Assembly: GCF_013337045.2 (NCBI RefSeq) | Contig: NZ_CP118260.1 | Location: 868,001-932,000, forward strand | DNA from: Agrobacterium vitis | Lineage (GTDB): Bacteria > Pseudomonadota > Alphaproteobacteria > Rhizobiales > Rhizobiaceae | Direction: 5' to 3' | Length of the DNA stretch: 64,000 bases | Shown here: piece by piece, positions 27,280 through 35,514 of the stretch | Layout of the letters: every line of letters begins with the position of its first letter | Position numbering within the stretch: position 1 is the stretch's first letter | Notes under the pieces: generated by a model | Seen by the model: only the letters and a program-made list of their open reading frames with translations | What the model was told of the DNA's origin: nothing | The model's database searches: none | Translations under genes and position numbers: made by a program

Positions 27280-28246
27280 GGTTTTGCATCAAGGGCTTGC
27301 CACCACGGTTCAGGATCTGGGCCGTCCCGGTTATTTCCACCTCGGCATTCCCCTGGGCGGGGCTATGGATCGGCTGGCGCTGAAGGCCGCCAACCTGCTC
27401 GTCGGCAATGACGAAGGGGCGGCAGGGCTGGAAGCGGTGTTCATCGGGCCGAAGCTGGAATTTGCCGCCGACACCATGGTCGCCGTCACCGGAGCCGAGA
27501 TGCCGATCCGGCTTGACGGCGAGGAACAGCCCGGCTGGACCGCCTTCAAGGTGCGGGCAGGTCAGGTGCTGAGTTTCGATTTCCTGAAAGCGGGGGCGCG
27601 GATCTATATCGCCGTCGCCGGTGGTATCGATGTGCCGTTGGCGCTCGGCTCACGCTCCACCTACGCCATCGGCGCGCTTGGTGGTTTCAAGGGTCGCGCA
27701 ATTGCGGCTGGAGATCAATTGCCGGTCGGGCAGGCGAAGCCTGTACCGGAAGGCCGGACCATTCCGCAGGCGCTGCGCCGCCGTCCAGGTGCGCCTGCCG
27801 AACTGCGCGTGTTGCCCGGTCTCTACTGGGATCGGTTGACGGAAGAGGCGAAGGGCAATTTCTTCGCGGACGAGTGGAAGGTAGCGCCGGAAGCTGACCG
27901 GATGGGCTACCGGTTTCGCGGCGGGCGCAAGCTTGATTTCGTACCCCGCACCCCGCCGTTTGGGGCAGGCTCCGATCCATCCAATATTGTCGATAGCTGC
28001 TATCCCTATGGCTCGATCCAGGTGCCGGGTGGCACTGAGCCGATTGTCTTGCACCGCGACGCCGTTTCTGGCGGCGGCTATTTCATGGTCGGCACGGTGA
28101 TATCAGCCGATATGGACCTGATCGGTCAATTGCAACCGCATACGCCGACCCGGTTCGTCAAGGTCGATATGGAGCAGGCATTGGCGGCGCGGCGGGAGCG
28201 GCAGGCGATGATCCGCGACATCAGTGCCCATCTTGCCAAGGTTTAG
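27269..28246 (+). CDS. pxpC: PxpC-type carboxyltransferase subunit (KipA), cluster B
   Basis: A 325-residue KipA/allophanate-hydrolase-subunit-2 protein. The N-terminal VLHQGLATTVQDLGRPGYF is diagnostic, followed by YIAVAGGIDVPLALGSRSTY and a C-terminal HRDAVSGGGYFMVGTV block. The ATG at 27269 overlaps the pxpB stop by 11 bases. With PxpB it forms the carboxyltransferase-like half of urea-carboxylase-type enzymes. It ends the operon and is convergent with the gntR gene 32 bases away. Confidence 0.92.
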   Translation: MVIKVLHQGLATTVQDLGRPGYFHLGIPLGGAMDRLALKAANLLVGNDEGAAGLEAVFIGPKLEFAADTMVAVTGAEMPIRLDGEEQPGWTAFKVRAGQVLSFDFLKAGARIYIAVAGGIDVPLALGSRSTYAIGALGGFKGRAIAAGDQLPVGQAKPVPEGRTIPQALRRRPGAPAELRVLPGLYWDRLTEEAKGNFFADEWKVAPEADRMGYRFRGGRKLDFVPRTPPFGAGSDPSNIVDSCYPYGSIQVPGGTEPIVLHRDAVSGGGYFMVGTVISADMDLIGQLQPHTPTRFVKVDMEQALAARRERQAMIRDISAHLAKV

Positions 28247-28278
28247 GAGCGCAGATCATGGCAGGGTCGGCACCACAC

Positions 28279-29277
28279 TCATTCCTGAACGCGGGTCAGA
28301 TAGGCCGCCGTGGCGCCGGGATCGGGAATGATCGCGACGATCTTCATTTGGGCGATGGTCCGGTTCAGGGCTGCGTCCAGATGGGTGCCATGCATGGCCG
28401 CCGCTGCCGTGGTCGCCCCACGGGCCAGCAACTCGACGATCAGCCTAAATTCGGTAATCGTCGTCAGGTCGCCGGGCAGGCCGAGACGGGCCAGCAGGCT
28501 GGTCGCCGCTGTCACCGGCAGAAGATTGTTGCGGATCAATTCCCGCAGCTTCTCATTGGGCGTGGCGAGAATGCAGATCTCGATGAAGCCTTGCTGCATC
28601 TCCATGACATCTCTGAGGCCATCCCCGGTATGATCTCTCTCCAGCTGCCGAAGCCGTTCCAGCAGGAAAAGCAGCGCCTCACTGTCGATATGGGGGGCAG
28701 CGGTCGTCAATGCCTGCGGCTCCAGCATGGCGCGCAACCCGAAATGATCCTTGATGGTCTGTGCGGTCAACGGACCGGCGATCCAGTGGGAGCTTTGGTT
28801 TTTGCGCACCAGTCCCCGTTCGCTCAGCCGCGCCAGCACATCGCGCACCACCGTGCGGCTGACATTGAAATGGCTGGCAAGTTCGGTCTCGATGATCCGG
28901 TAGCGGCCAAACACCACGCATCCGGCCACATCCCGCTCGACGGTGTCGTAGATCCGCTCCCAGGAGGCACGGTTCTGCAAGGCGTCGTCGGCATGTTTGG
29001 CGACAGTCAGTCCGATGCTGCGGATATCGGTTCTAAGCGGCTCGATGCCAAACCCTGTTGGGCCGACGAGATAGCCGCGCCCTTGAAACCGATGCACCAG
29101 CCCGTCCGCCTCCAGCGCCTGCAAGGCGCGCTGTACCGGCGCACGGGACGTTTGCAGGATCTCGGCAATATGGCCTTCCAGCAGCACAAGCCCTTGAGGC
29201 AACAGGCCTTCGGCGATGTTGGAACGCAGCACCGCCTCGGCAATTTCATAGCGTCGTTGGCCGGTTTGTGTCGTCAT
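28279..29277 (-). CDS. GntR family regulator with tandem winged-HTH domains
   Basis: This 332-residue regulator has two HTH domains, which is unusual for the family. The first is at residues about 10-72 (IAEAVLRSNIAEGLL, TSRAPVQRALQALEADGLV), the second at about 108-168 (IYDTVERDVAGCVVFGRYRI, VSRTVVRDVLARLSERGLV), and a helical FCD-type effector domain follows (about 180-320). Usual GntR proteins are near 220-250 residues. It could bind two operators or a longer site. It lies between the split oxoprolinase operon and the importer II island, so it may control either; the divergent island at 29808 is the more natural target. Confidence 0.88.
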   Translation of the reverse strand: MTTQTGQRRYEIAEAVLRSNIAEGLLPQGLVLLEGHIAEILQTSRAPVQRALQALEADGLVHRFQGRGYLVGPTGFGIEPLRTDIRSIGLTVAKHADDALQNRASWERIYDTVERDVAGCVVFGRYRIIETELASHFNVSRTVVRDVLARLSERGLVRKNQSSHWIAGPLTAQTIKDHFGLRAMLEPQALTTAAPHIDSEALLFLLERLRQLERDHTGDGLRDVMEMQQGFIEICILATPNEKLRELIRNNLLPVTAATSLLARLGLPGDLTTITEFRLIVELLARGATTAAAAMHGTHLDAALNRTIAQMKIVAIIPDPGATAAYLTRVQE

Positions 29278-29807
29278 GGCGCAGACTGTTCCCGTTGGTC
29301 TGTCTTCTCTGTAAGGCGAAAACCGCTTTCGAGACTAGAGGCATAAAAAGCAATATCCGCATGCAGCATCTAATTTTTGGATATCGTGTGCAATAGTCAT
29401 TTTTAGATCGTATTCGGATTGGCCCAAAGCGTGGGCATTCTGAAGGCGATTACAGGCATTCAATCTAAAAATCCTCGGGAAAATCGGCAGGAATTGCCGA
29501 TTTTGATTGGTCCCTTTGTGCTTGTCTGTCGGAGTGCGCCATGTATGGCGTTGGCGGGAACTTGATGGGCTACCCTAAAAATCAACTGAATTTAAAAATC
29601 ATAAAAAAGTATATTGAATACAAAAATCATCCGTGCAATGCTTCGACTGTATCGTGCCAACAGAAGCGCGGACAAGCGGAACGAATAGAAAAATGCCCGA
29701 TTGCCGATTCCTGTGATGCGCCTTTGCTAAGGGTGCAAGCGCTCTTCCTGTGTTTGCGGGGAGGGTGTTCGGGTCCGGCTGGATGGGCGCAACTGGCGAG
29801 AACCGAC
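29278..29807. other. 530-base divergent control region between gntR and importer II
   Basis: No convincing gene. A frame open from 29541 to the ATPase gives an N-terminal extension with no resemblance to ABC proteins, so I treat it as non-coding. A perfect ten-pair repeat AAAATCGGCA-GGAAT-TGCCGATTTT lies at 29480-29504, and near 29360-29410 AATATCC and GGATATC face each other; ATTTTTNGAT-like strings recur. These are candidate sites for the tandem-HTH GntR regulator. Confidence 0.5.
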
Positions 29808-30881
29808 GTGACATCCGTGCTCGAGCTTCACAATCTGGTCAAGACTTATGGGGATACGCGCGCCCTTGATGGGTTGAGCCTTTCGCTGCCCGACGATCAT
29901 TACATTTCACTGCTCGGCCCGAGCGGATCGGGAAAGACTACCCTGCTCCGGGTGATCGCCGGGTTTGAGCGTTGCGAAGGTGGTTCTATCCGCTTTGCCG
30001 GACAGTCCATGCAGGACGTGGCGCCGCATCGCCGTGGCATCGGCTTCGTCTTTCAGAATTTCGCGCTGTTTCCGCATCTGAGTGTGCGAGAAAACATCGC
30101 CTTCGGTCTTGCCAATCGTGAGGTGGCACCCGTGACTAATGCTGGCGAAGTGGCAGACAGGGTGCGTGACATCATCGCGCTTGTTGGCTTGCAGGGCTTG
30201 GAAACCCGCGCTGTCACCCAGATTTCCGGTGGCCAGAAACAGCGTGTCGCCTTGGCCCGCACCCTGGTCACCGAGCCGAAAATGGTGCTGCTGGACGAGC
30301 CGCTTGGCGCGCTGGACGCCAATCTGCGTGCCCGGATGCGCAACGAGTTGCGTGATATCCGCGAGCGCTGCGGCGTCACATTCCTGCATGTTACCGGCAG
30401 CGAGAGCGAGGCGCTCGCCATGGGCGACATGGTTCTGGTGCTGGATCGTGGGCGGATTGCCCAGACCGGCAGTTCGGACACGATCTATAACCGTCCGGTT
30501 TCCGCCGATGTGGCGCGCTTCCTGAATTGCTACAATCTGTTTTCCGGTTCTGTTGACGGCAACAGTTTCGTGGCCCCGGCAGGCCGCCTGCCGCTCGGCG
30601 GTTTCAGGCAATCCGCTTCTAGCCCCGCCTATGCCATTCGGCATGACCGCATTTCCATCCGTCCTGTTATCGCCGAGCGCGGCAGTGATGAAGTGGCAAT
30701 CGAAGCCAGCTTTCTGGCTGAGGAATATACCGGCTCGGCGGTCTATTCGTTTTTCTCGGCGGATGATGGCTCTGTCTTCGAAGTGGAAACCCATTTGAGC
30801 AAGGACGCCCGCCCGATCCTCGAACCGCAGACCCGCTACGCGCTGGTCTGGAACAAGGAGCACGCCCTTGTCTATGCATAA
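29808..30881 (+). CDS. ABC transporter ATP-binding protein with degenerate H-loop (importer II)
   Basis: A 357-residue PotA-like ATPase. Walker A GPSGSGKTT, Q-loop FQNFALFPH, signature ISGGQKQRVAL and Walker B MVLLDEP are intact, but the switch histidine is absent: LHVTGSESEALAMG replaces the usual VTHxQxEA. The C-terminal TOBE-like part runs from about residue 240. A GTG start at 29808 gives the family length; the upstream extension is rejected. The stop overlaps the first permease by 14 bases. A second ATPase with a normal H-loop is encoded at 35515, so the two may form an unequal pair over the heterodimeric permeases. Confidence 0.9.
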   Translation: MTSVLELHNLVKTYGDTRALDGLSLSLPDDHYISLLGPSGSGKTTLLRVIAGFERCEGGSIRFAGQSMQDVAPHRRGIGFVFQNFALFPHLSVRENIAFGLANREVAPVTNAGEVADRVRDIIALVGLQGLETRAVTQISGGQKQRVALARTLVTEPKMVLLDEPLGALDANLRARMRNELRDIRERCGVTFLHVTGSESEALAMGDMVLVLDRGRIAQTGSSDTIYNRPVSADVARFLNCYNLFSGSVDGNSFVAPAGRLPLGGFRQSASSPAYAIRHDRISIRPVIAERGSDEVAIEASFLAEEYTGSAVYSFFSADDGSVFEVETHLSKDARPILEPQTRYALVWNKEHALVYA

Positions 30882-31773
30882 TCAAGCCCTTAGCGACACC
30901 GTCGTCGCAACAGCGGAACCTGCCGCCAAGCCGTCGCGCATCTCCTTCTGGCTGGTGCTGCCGGGCGTTGTCTGGATGCTGTTGTTCCTGGTGCTGCCGA
31001 TGTTGATGATGGTCTATGTGTCCTTCTGGACGCAGACCACCTTCACCATCAAGCCGGTGTTGACGCTGCAAAGCTGGATCACCTTCTTTTCCAGCGATAC
31101 CTATCTGGGCGCGCTCTGGACCACGGTCCGGATCTGGCTGCTGGTATTGGTTGCGACCTTGGCTGTTGGTTATCCGGCGGCGCTGTTTGTCGGGTTGTTC
31201 GTCAAAAACAAGACGCTGCAAACCGTGCTTCTGGTGCTGTGCGTCATTCCATTCTGGACCTCCTTCCTGATCCGCGTCCTCGCCTGGCGGCCAATGCTTG
31301 GCAAGGAAGGGGCGATCAACATGATCCTGATGAAGCTTGGCATCGTCAGCCATCCCATCGAAGTCCTGCTATTTTCAGAATTGTCCGTCATCATCGGCAT
31401 GACGCAGATCTATTGCGTGTTCATGGTCGGCCCCATCGCCTTCATGCTGGGGCGGATCGAGCCGGCCATCATCGAGGCGGCGCAGGATCTCGGGGCCGGT
31501 TTCTGGCGGATTTTCCGCACCATCATCCTGCCGATGTCGATGCCGGGCGTGGTGGTGGGGGCGATTTTTGTCTCGGTCATGGTTCTCGGCGAATTCGCCA
31601 CCTCGGCGGCGCTGTCGGGGCGCAAGGTCAATCTGCTCGGCAATATCATTGTTACCCAAGTCGGGTCGCTGAAATGGGCCTTTGCGGCGGTGGCGGGCGT
31701 TATCCTCACCCTGCTGATGGGGCTCGTCGTTGCGGCGCTGCTGCGGGTCGTTGATCTCAGGAAGGAGTTGTAG
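30868..31773 (+). CDS. ABC transporter permease 1, importer II
   Basis: A 301-residue inner-membrane permease with a short hydrophilic start, then FWLVLPGVVWMLLFLVLPML and about six segments. The ATPase-contacting loop is IEAAQDLGAGFWRIFRTII. A TTG at 30868 has GGAG with seven-base spacing, whereas the ATG at 30874 is further from it; either start is possible. It lies between the ATPase and the second permease in one operon. Confidence 0.9.
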   Translation: MSMHNQALSDTVVATAEPAAKPSRISFWLVLPGVVWMLLFLVLPMLMMVYVSFWTQTTFTIKPVLTLQSWITFFSSDTYLGALWTTVRIWLLVLVATLAVGYPAALFVGLFVKNKTLQTVLLVLCVIPFWTSFLIRVLAWRPMLGKEGAINMILMKLGIVSHPIEVLLFSELSVIIGMTQIYCVFMVGPIAFMLGRIEPAIIEAAQDLGAGFWRIFRTIILPMSMPGVVVGAIFVSVMVLGEFATSAALSGRKVNLLGNIIVTQVGSLKWAFAAVAGVILTLLMGLVVAALLRVVDLRKEL

Positions 31774-31774
31774 G

Positions 31775-32620
31775 ATGAATTCCGGTGCGGTCAAACTGGG
31801 GCTTGGTGTCTATACCACGCTGTTTCTGGTGTTTCTCTATGGGCCTTTGGTGGTTCTCGCCATCCTGTCCTTCCAGACGGGACCGGAAGGCGGCCCGCAA
31901 TTTCCGATTATCGAATGGTCGGTTTATTGGTACAAGCATCTGTTCGGCCTGACGCCGCCGTCGCGCATTGCGCCACTGCCGATCAACGATGCCTTGGTAC
32001 GGTCCATGGGCTTGGCAGTGATGACAATGATCGTCTCCACCGTGCTGGGGGTGATTTCGGCCCAGGCCTTTCGCAGCCGGTTCAAAGGCTCCGGCCTGGT
32101 CTTCTACCTGATCGTGCTGGGGATGATGGTGCCGGGCGTGCTGGTGGGGCTTGGCATGGCGCTGGTTGCCAATACACTTGGCATTGACCGCCACTGGTGG
32201 GGTACGGCCTTTGTGCTGCATGTGGTCTATACCTTCCCCTTCGCCTTTCTGGTGATGCTGGCCATCTTCAATCGCTTCGACCCAAGCGTCGAAGAGGCGG
32301 CCTGGTCGCTTGGCGTCAGCCCGATGCGGACCTTTCGCAAGATCACCTTTCCGCTGATCTTTCCGGGCGTGCTGTCGGCCATGCTGTTTGCGTTCACGCT
32401 GTCCTATGACGAGTTTTCCCGCACGCTGTTTGCCTCTGGCCGCGATCTTACTCTGCCGCTGGCGATCTACGGGACGTTTTCGGTGGAAGTGCATCCGAAT
32501 GTCTTTGCCTTTGGCGTGCTGACCACACTGTTTTCCTTCGCGCTGCTTGGCACTTACGCCGTGCTGATGGGGCTTTCGGTGCGCCGCGCCCGGCGCATCG
32601 CCGTTCAGGAGGAGGCATGA
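31775..32620 (+). CDS. ABC transporter permease 2, importer II
   Basis: A 281-residue inner-membrane permease (LYGPLVVLAILSF after the first helix; coupling loop VEEAAWSLGVSPMRTFRKIT). GGAG followed by TTGTAGG places the start at 31775, one base after the previous stop. Its own stop overlaps the SDR gene (ATGA). With the partner permease it makes a PotBC-like channel; the substrate is set by the binding protein at 34220. Confidence 0.92.
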   Translation: MNSGAVKLGLGVYTTLFLVFLYGPLVVLAILSFQTGPEGGPQFPIIEWSVYWYKHLFGLTPPSRIAPLPINDALVRSMGLAVMTMIVSTVLGVISAQAFRSRFKGSGLVFYLIVLGMMVPGVLVGLGMALVANTLGIDRHWWGTAFVLHVVYTFPFAFLVMLAIFNRFDPSVEEAAWSLGVSPMRTFRKITFPLIFPGVLSAMLFAFTLSYDEFSRTLFASGRDLTLPLAIYGTFSVEVHPNVFAFGVLTTLFSFALLGTYAVLMGLSVRRARRIAVQEEA

Positions 32621-33366
32621 TGGAAAAGTCCGCTTTCCCTTCCGCCATCGTCACCGGAGCCGGTTCCGGCATTGGTCGCGCCATTGCACTCCGGCTGGCG
32701 CAGGATGGCTACGGCGTGTTGGTCAACGATCTCGCCATCGACCGTGCGAAAGCTGTCGCCGATGAGATTGTGGCGTCGGGCGGCAAAGCCTCGGCCTATG
32801 CCGGGGATGTATCCCACGAGACGGAAGCGGCGGCCATTTGCGCTGCCGCCGTTGTCGCCCATGGACCGGTCGCACTGCTGGTCAACAATGCCGGGATCGC
32901 CCATCAATCGCTGTTTGAACATCTAGAGGTCCCCGATTTCGACCGGATGTTTGCGGTGCATGTGCGCGGCAATTTCCTGATGACCCGCGCCGTGTTGCCA
33001 CCGATGCTGGAGCGGGGAGACGGTGTGATCGTCAATATCGCTTCCCAGCTTGGCCAGATCGGCGGCGTCGAACTGGTGCATTATTCCGGTGCCAAGGCGG
33101 CGATCATCGGCATGACCAAGGCCTTGGCCCGCGAAGTCTCCGCCCGTGGCGTGCGTGTCAATGCGGTCGCCCCCGGACCGATCAATACGCCGCTGGTCAT
33201 GGGCCTTTCGGAAGACTGGCGGAATGCCAAGCGAGCCCAATTGCCGCTTGGCCGGTTCGGTGAACCAGAGGAAGTGGCCGCCGCGGTCTCCTTCCTTGCC
33301 TCGCCGGATGCGGCCCTGTTCGTCGGCCAGACACTGGGGCCGAATTCCGGCGATGTGATGCTTTGA
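32617..33366 (+). CDS. SDR family oxidoreductase 1
   Basis: A 249-residue classical short-chain dehydrogenase. The cofactor motif is TGAGSGIGRA, NNAG is in LLVNNAGIAHQ, and the catalytic Tyr-Lys is in HYSGAKAAIIG. It would oxidise or reduce an alcohol/ketone with NAD(P). It is translationally coupled to the permease gene, so its substrate is probably the imported compound or a product of it. No closer substrate call is possible. Confidence 0.9.
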   Translation: MMEKSAFPSAIVTGAGSGIGRAIALRLAQDGYGVLVNDLAIDRAKAVADEIVASGGKASAYAGDVSHETEAAAICAAAVVAHGPVALLVNNAGIAHQSLFEHLEVPDFDRMFAVHVRGNFLMTRAVLPPMLERGDGVIVNIASQLGQIGGVELVHYSGAKAAIIGMTKALAREVSARGVRVNAVAPGPINTPLVMGLSEDWRNAKRAQLPLGRFGEPEEVAAAVSFLASPDAALFVGQTLGPNSGDVML

Positions 33367-33385
33367 ACCGTGAAGGAAGAGACAG

Positions 33386-34153
33386 ATGAGCAACCAAAAC
33401 CAGCGGATCGTCATCATCACCGGAGCCGGGATTGGCATCGGCGCTGCCGCCGCCAAAGCCTTCGGCGCGCTTGGTGACCATGTCGTCGTTACAGATATTC
33501 TGGACGCGGAGGGTGAGGCGGTTGCGGAGGCCATTCGCGCCGCTGGCGGTTCGGCGGAGTTTCATCATTATGACGTGCGCTCGACACCGGCAGCCGATGC
33601 GCTGGTCGCCGATATCGAGGCGCGGCTTGGCCGGATCGATGTGGTGGTCGCCAATGCCGGCATTGCGCATCGCGTCCCGCTTCAAGACCTGACCGATGAA
33701 AAATGGGACCTGACCTTCGATATCGACCTCAAGGGCATTTTCCGGCTCGTGCGGGCGGCTACTCCTGGCATGCGCGCCCGCAAAAGCGGGGCGATTGTCG
33801 CGCTGTCATCGATCATGGGCATTGCCTATGGCTGGGATGAACATGTGCATTATTCCGCTGCCAAATCCGGGGTAGTCGGGCTGGTGCGCGGTCTGGCCGT
33901 CGAGCTTGCCCGTGATGGTGTGCGGGTCAACGGCATTGCGCCGGGCTATATCCGTACCGCGCAATTGCTGTCGGAGGAAAACTCGTTGGGTCCGGTGGGG
34001 GCCGAAAAAGCTGCCGAAATCATCCCCATGGGACGGCTCGGAACACCCGACGATATTGCCGATGTCATCACTTTCCTTGCCTCCAATGCCGCCCGCTACA
34101 TGACCGGCCAGGTGCTGGTCGTCGATGGTGGCCTGCTCGTCGGGCGCTACTGA
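33386..34153 (+). CDS. SDR family oxidoreductase 2
   Basis: A 255-residue classical short-chain dehydrogenase. TGAGIGIGAA binds the cofactor, ANAG is in VVVANAGIAHR, and the catalytic Tyr-Lys is in HYSAAKSGVVG. It begins 19 bases after SDR 1 with GGAAGAGACAG upstream. The two SDRs differ clearly and may catalyse successive steps or act on different epimers. Confidence 0.9.
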   Translation: MSNQNQRIVIITGAGIGIGAAAAKAFGALGDHVVVTDILDAEGEAVAEAIRAAGGSAEFHHYDVRSTPAADALVADIEARLGRIDVVVANAGIAHRVPLQDLTDEKWDLTFDIDLKGIFRLVRAATPGMRARKSGAIVALSSIMGIAYGWDEHVHYSAAKSGVVGLVRGLAVELARDGVRVNGIAPGYIRTAQLLSEENSLGPVGAEKAAEIIPMGRLGTPDDIADVITFLASNAARYMTGQVLVVDGGLLVGRY

Positions 34154-34177
34154 CGGGAACATCAACAACAACAAAAA

Positions 34178-34190
34178 CCGGCAAAGCCGG
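34178..34190 (+). other. Small stem-loop before the binding-protein gene
   Basis: CCGGC and GCCGG pair around AAA in the 66-base gap upstream of the binding protein. It may protect the abundant downstream mRNA; no T-run follows. Confidence 0.3.
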
Positions 34191-34219
34191 ATCGGGAACT
34201 CAAAAACTGGAGAACTGCC

Positions 34220-35452
34220 ATGTCATTACTGGAATTAAACCGCAGATCGCTTCTCAAACGCTCCACCGGCATGGTAGCGCTGGCCATGGGGGCAGGCACG
34301 CCCTTTCTGTCGTCGCGGGCTGCCTATGCCCAGGCCACCAGCCTTGCCAGCCAGCAATTGCGCACCATCGGCCTGTCGGTGACGGTGCAGGAACGCATTC
34401 TCAATGACTTCAAGAAAGCCTCCGGCGTCGGCGGCACATCCGGCACGGCGGCAACCTTCCCGGATGCGCAGACCAAGATCTTGTCCGGCTCGAAGGATTA
34501 CGACTGCTGGGAAATCATCGCCGAGCGGTTGCCTGCCATCGTCATGACCAACAATGTCGAGCCGGTGCCGGCTTCCGGCTTGAAAAATTGGGCGAATATC
34601 CGCGACACCTTCACCAAGCCATCCGACAAATGGGACCGCAAGGCCCAAATCGTCGGGCAGATCTGGGCCGATGAAGGCCAGACAACGCTGAACATGGTGC
34701 CCGCCGTCTATAACTACGATTCCATCGGCTATAACCCGGATGTGGTCTCTGCCGAGGAAGCCAATAGCTGGGCGGCGATTTTCGACAAGAAGTGGAAGGG
34801 CAAGTCCGGCCTCAACACCGATCCGCTGATTGCCTTTGGTCAGGCGATTATGGCGATGAACACGCTTGGCCTGCTCAACGTCAAGAACCCCGGCAATCCG
34901 AGCGCCAAGGAAATCGACGAGGCGGCGGCCTTCCTGGTGTCGAAGAAGAAGGAAGGCCAGTTCCGGGCGCTGTGGGGCGACTTCGGCGAACTGGTCAATC
35001 TGATGGCCTCGGGCGAGATGGTGGTTTGCGATGCCTGGCAACCGGCCGTCATGGCGGTGAAGGCGCAGGGCAAGCCTTGCAAATATGCGGTGCCGAAGGA
35101 AGGCTACCGCGCCTGGGCCATTGGTCCGTCGATGATTGCAGGCACCACCAACAAGGAAGCCGTCATCGCCTATGCGGATTACTGGCTGTCAGGTGAGCCG
35201 GGCATCGCGGTGTCGGAGCAGGGATATTACTCGCCCTCCACCAATATCAAAAGCGTCATGGCACCGGAAAAATATGCCTTCTGGTATGAGGGCAAGCCTT
35301 GGACCGGCGCGCCGGAGCGCGGCATCAAGGAAGGCGACCTGCGCGATGGCGGCTCGCTGGAAGAGCGCGCCAAGAACGTCGCTTATTGGCATCAATGGCC
35401 GGATGAATACGACCATCTGGTGCAGAAGTGGGACGAGTTCCTGAATGCCTGA
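34220..35452 (+). CDS. ABC transporter periplasmic substrate-binding protein (Tat-type signal), importer II
   Basis: A 410-residue solute-binding protein. The N-terminal NRRSLLKRSTGMVALAMGAG and SSRAAYAQA look like a twin-arginine signal with cleavage after AYA. The C-terminal half shares AWQPAVMAVKAQGKPC, GYRAW and SEQGYYSPS with PotD/opine-type binding proteins, and it resembles the signal-less homologue at 39013 (both have GYRAW and QGYY). TGGAGAACTGCC precedes the ATG. An intrinsic terminator follows directly. Confidence 0.92.
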   Translation: MSLLELNRRSLLKRSTGMVALAMGAGTPFLSSRAAYAQATSLASQQLRTIGLSVTVQERILNDFKKASGVGGTSGTAATFPDAQTKILSGSKDYDCWEIIAERLPAIVMTNNVEPVPASGLKNWANIRDTFTKPSDKWDRKAQIVGQIWADEGQTTLNMVPAVYNYDSIGYNPDVVSAEEANSWAAIFDKKWKGKSGLNTDPLIAFGQAIMAMNTLGLLNVKNPGNPSAKEIDEAAAFLVSKKKEGQFRALWGDFGELVNLMASGEMVVCDAWQPAVMAVKAQGKPCKYAVPKEGYRAWAIGPSMIAGTTNKEAVIAYADYWLSGEPGIAVSEQGYYSPSTNIKSVMAPEKYAFWYEGKPWTGAPERGIKEGDLRDGGSLEERAKNVAYWHQWPDEYDHLVQKWDEFLNA

Positions 35453-35460
35453 TGTGACGC

Positions 35461-35492
35461 GGGAAGACCGGCTGGCTCCGGTCTTCCCTTTT
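35461..35492 (+). terminator. Intrinsic terminator after the importer II binding-protein gene
   Basis: A perfect 11-pair stem (GGGAAGACCGG/CCGGTCTTCCC) with a six-base loop is followed by TTTT. It sits eight bases after the stop and 22 bases before the next gene, so it likely reduces read-through and keeps the binding protein in excess over the second ATPase and the enzymes. Confidence 0.8.
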
Positions 35493-35514
35493 GATACTGC
35501 ACCGGAGAAAGCCG

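Noticed and set aside
29541..29807. N-terminal extension of the importer II ATPase
   Set aside because: The extra 89 residues contain cysteine-rich sequence unlike any ABC ATPase, and the GTG at 29808 gives the family length.
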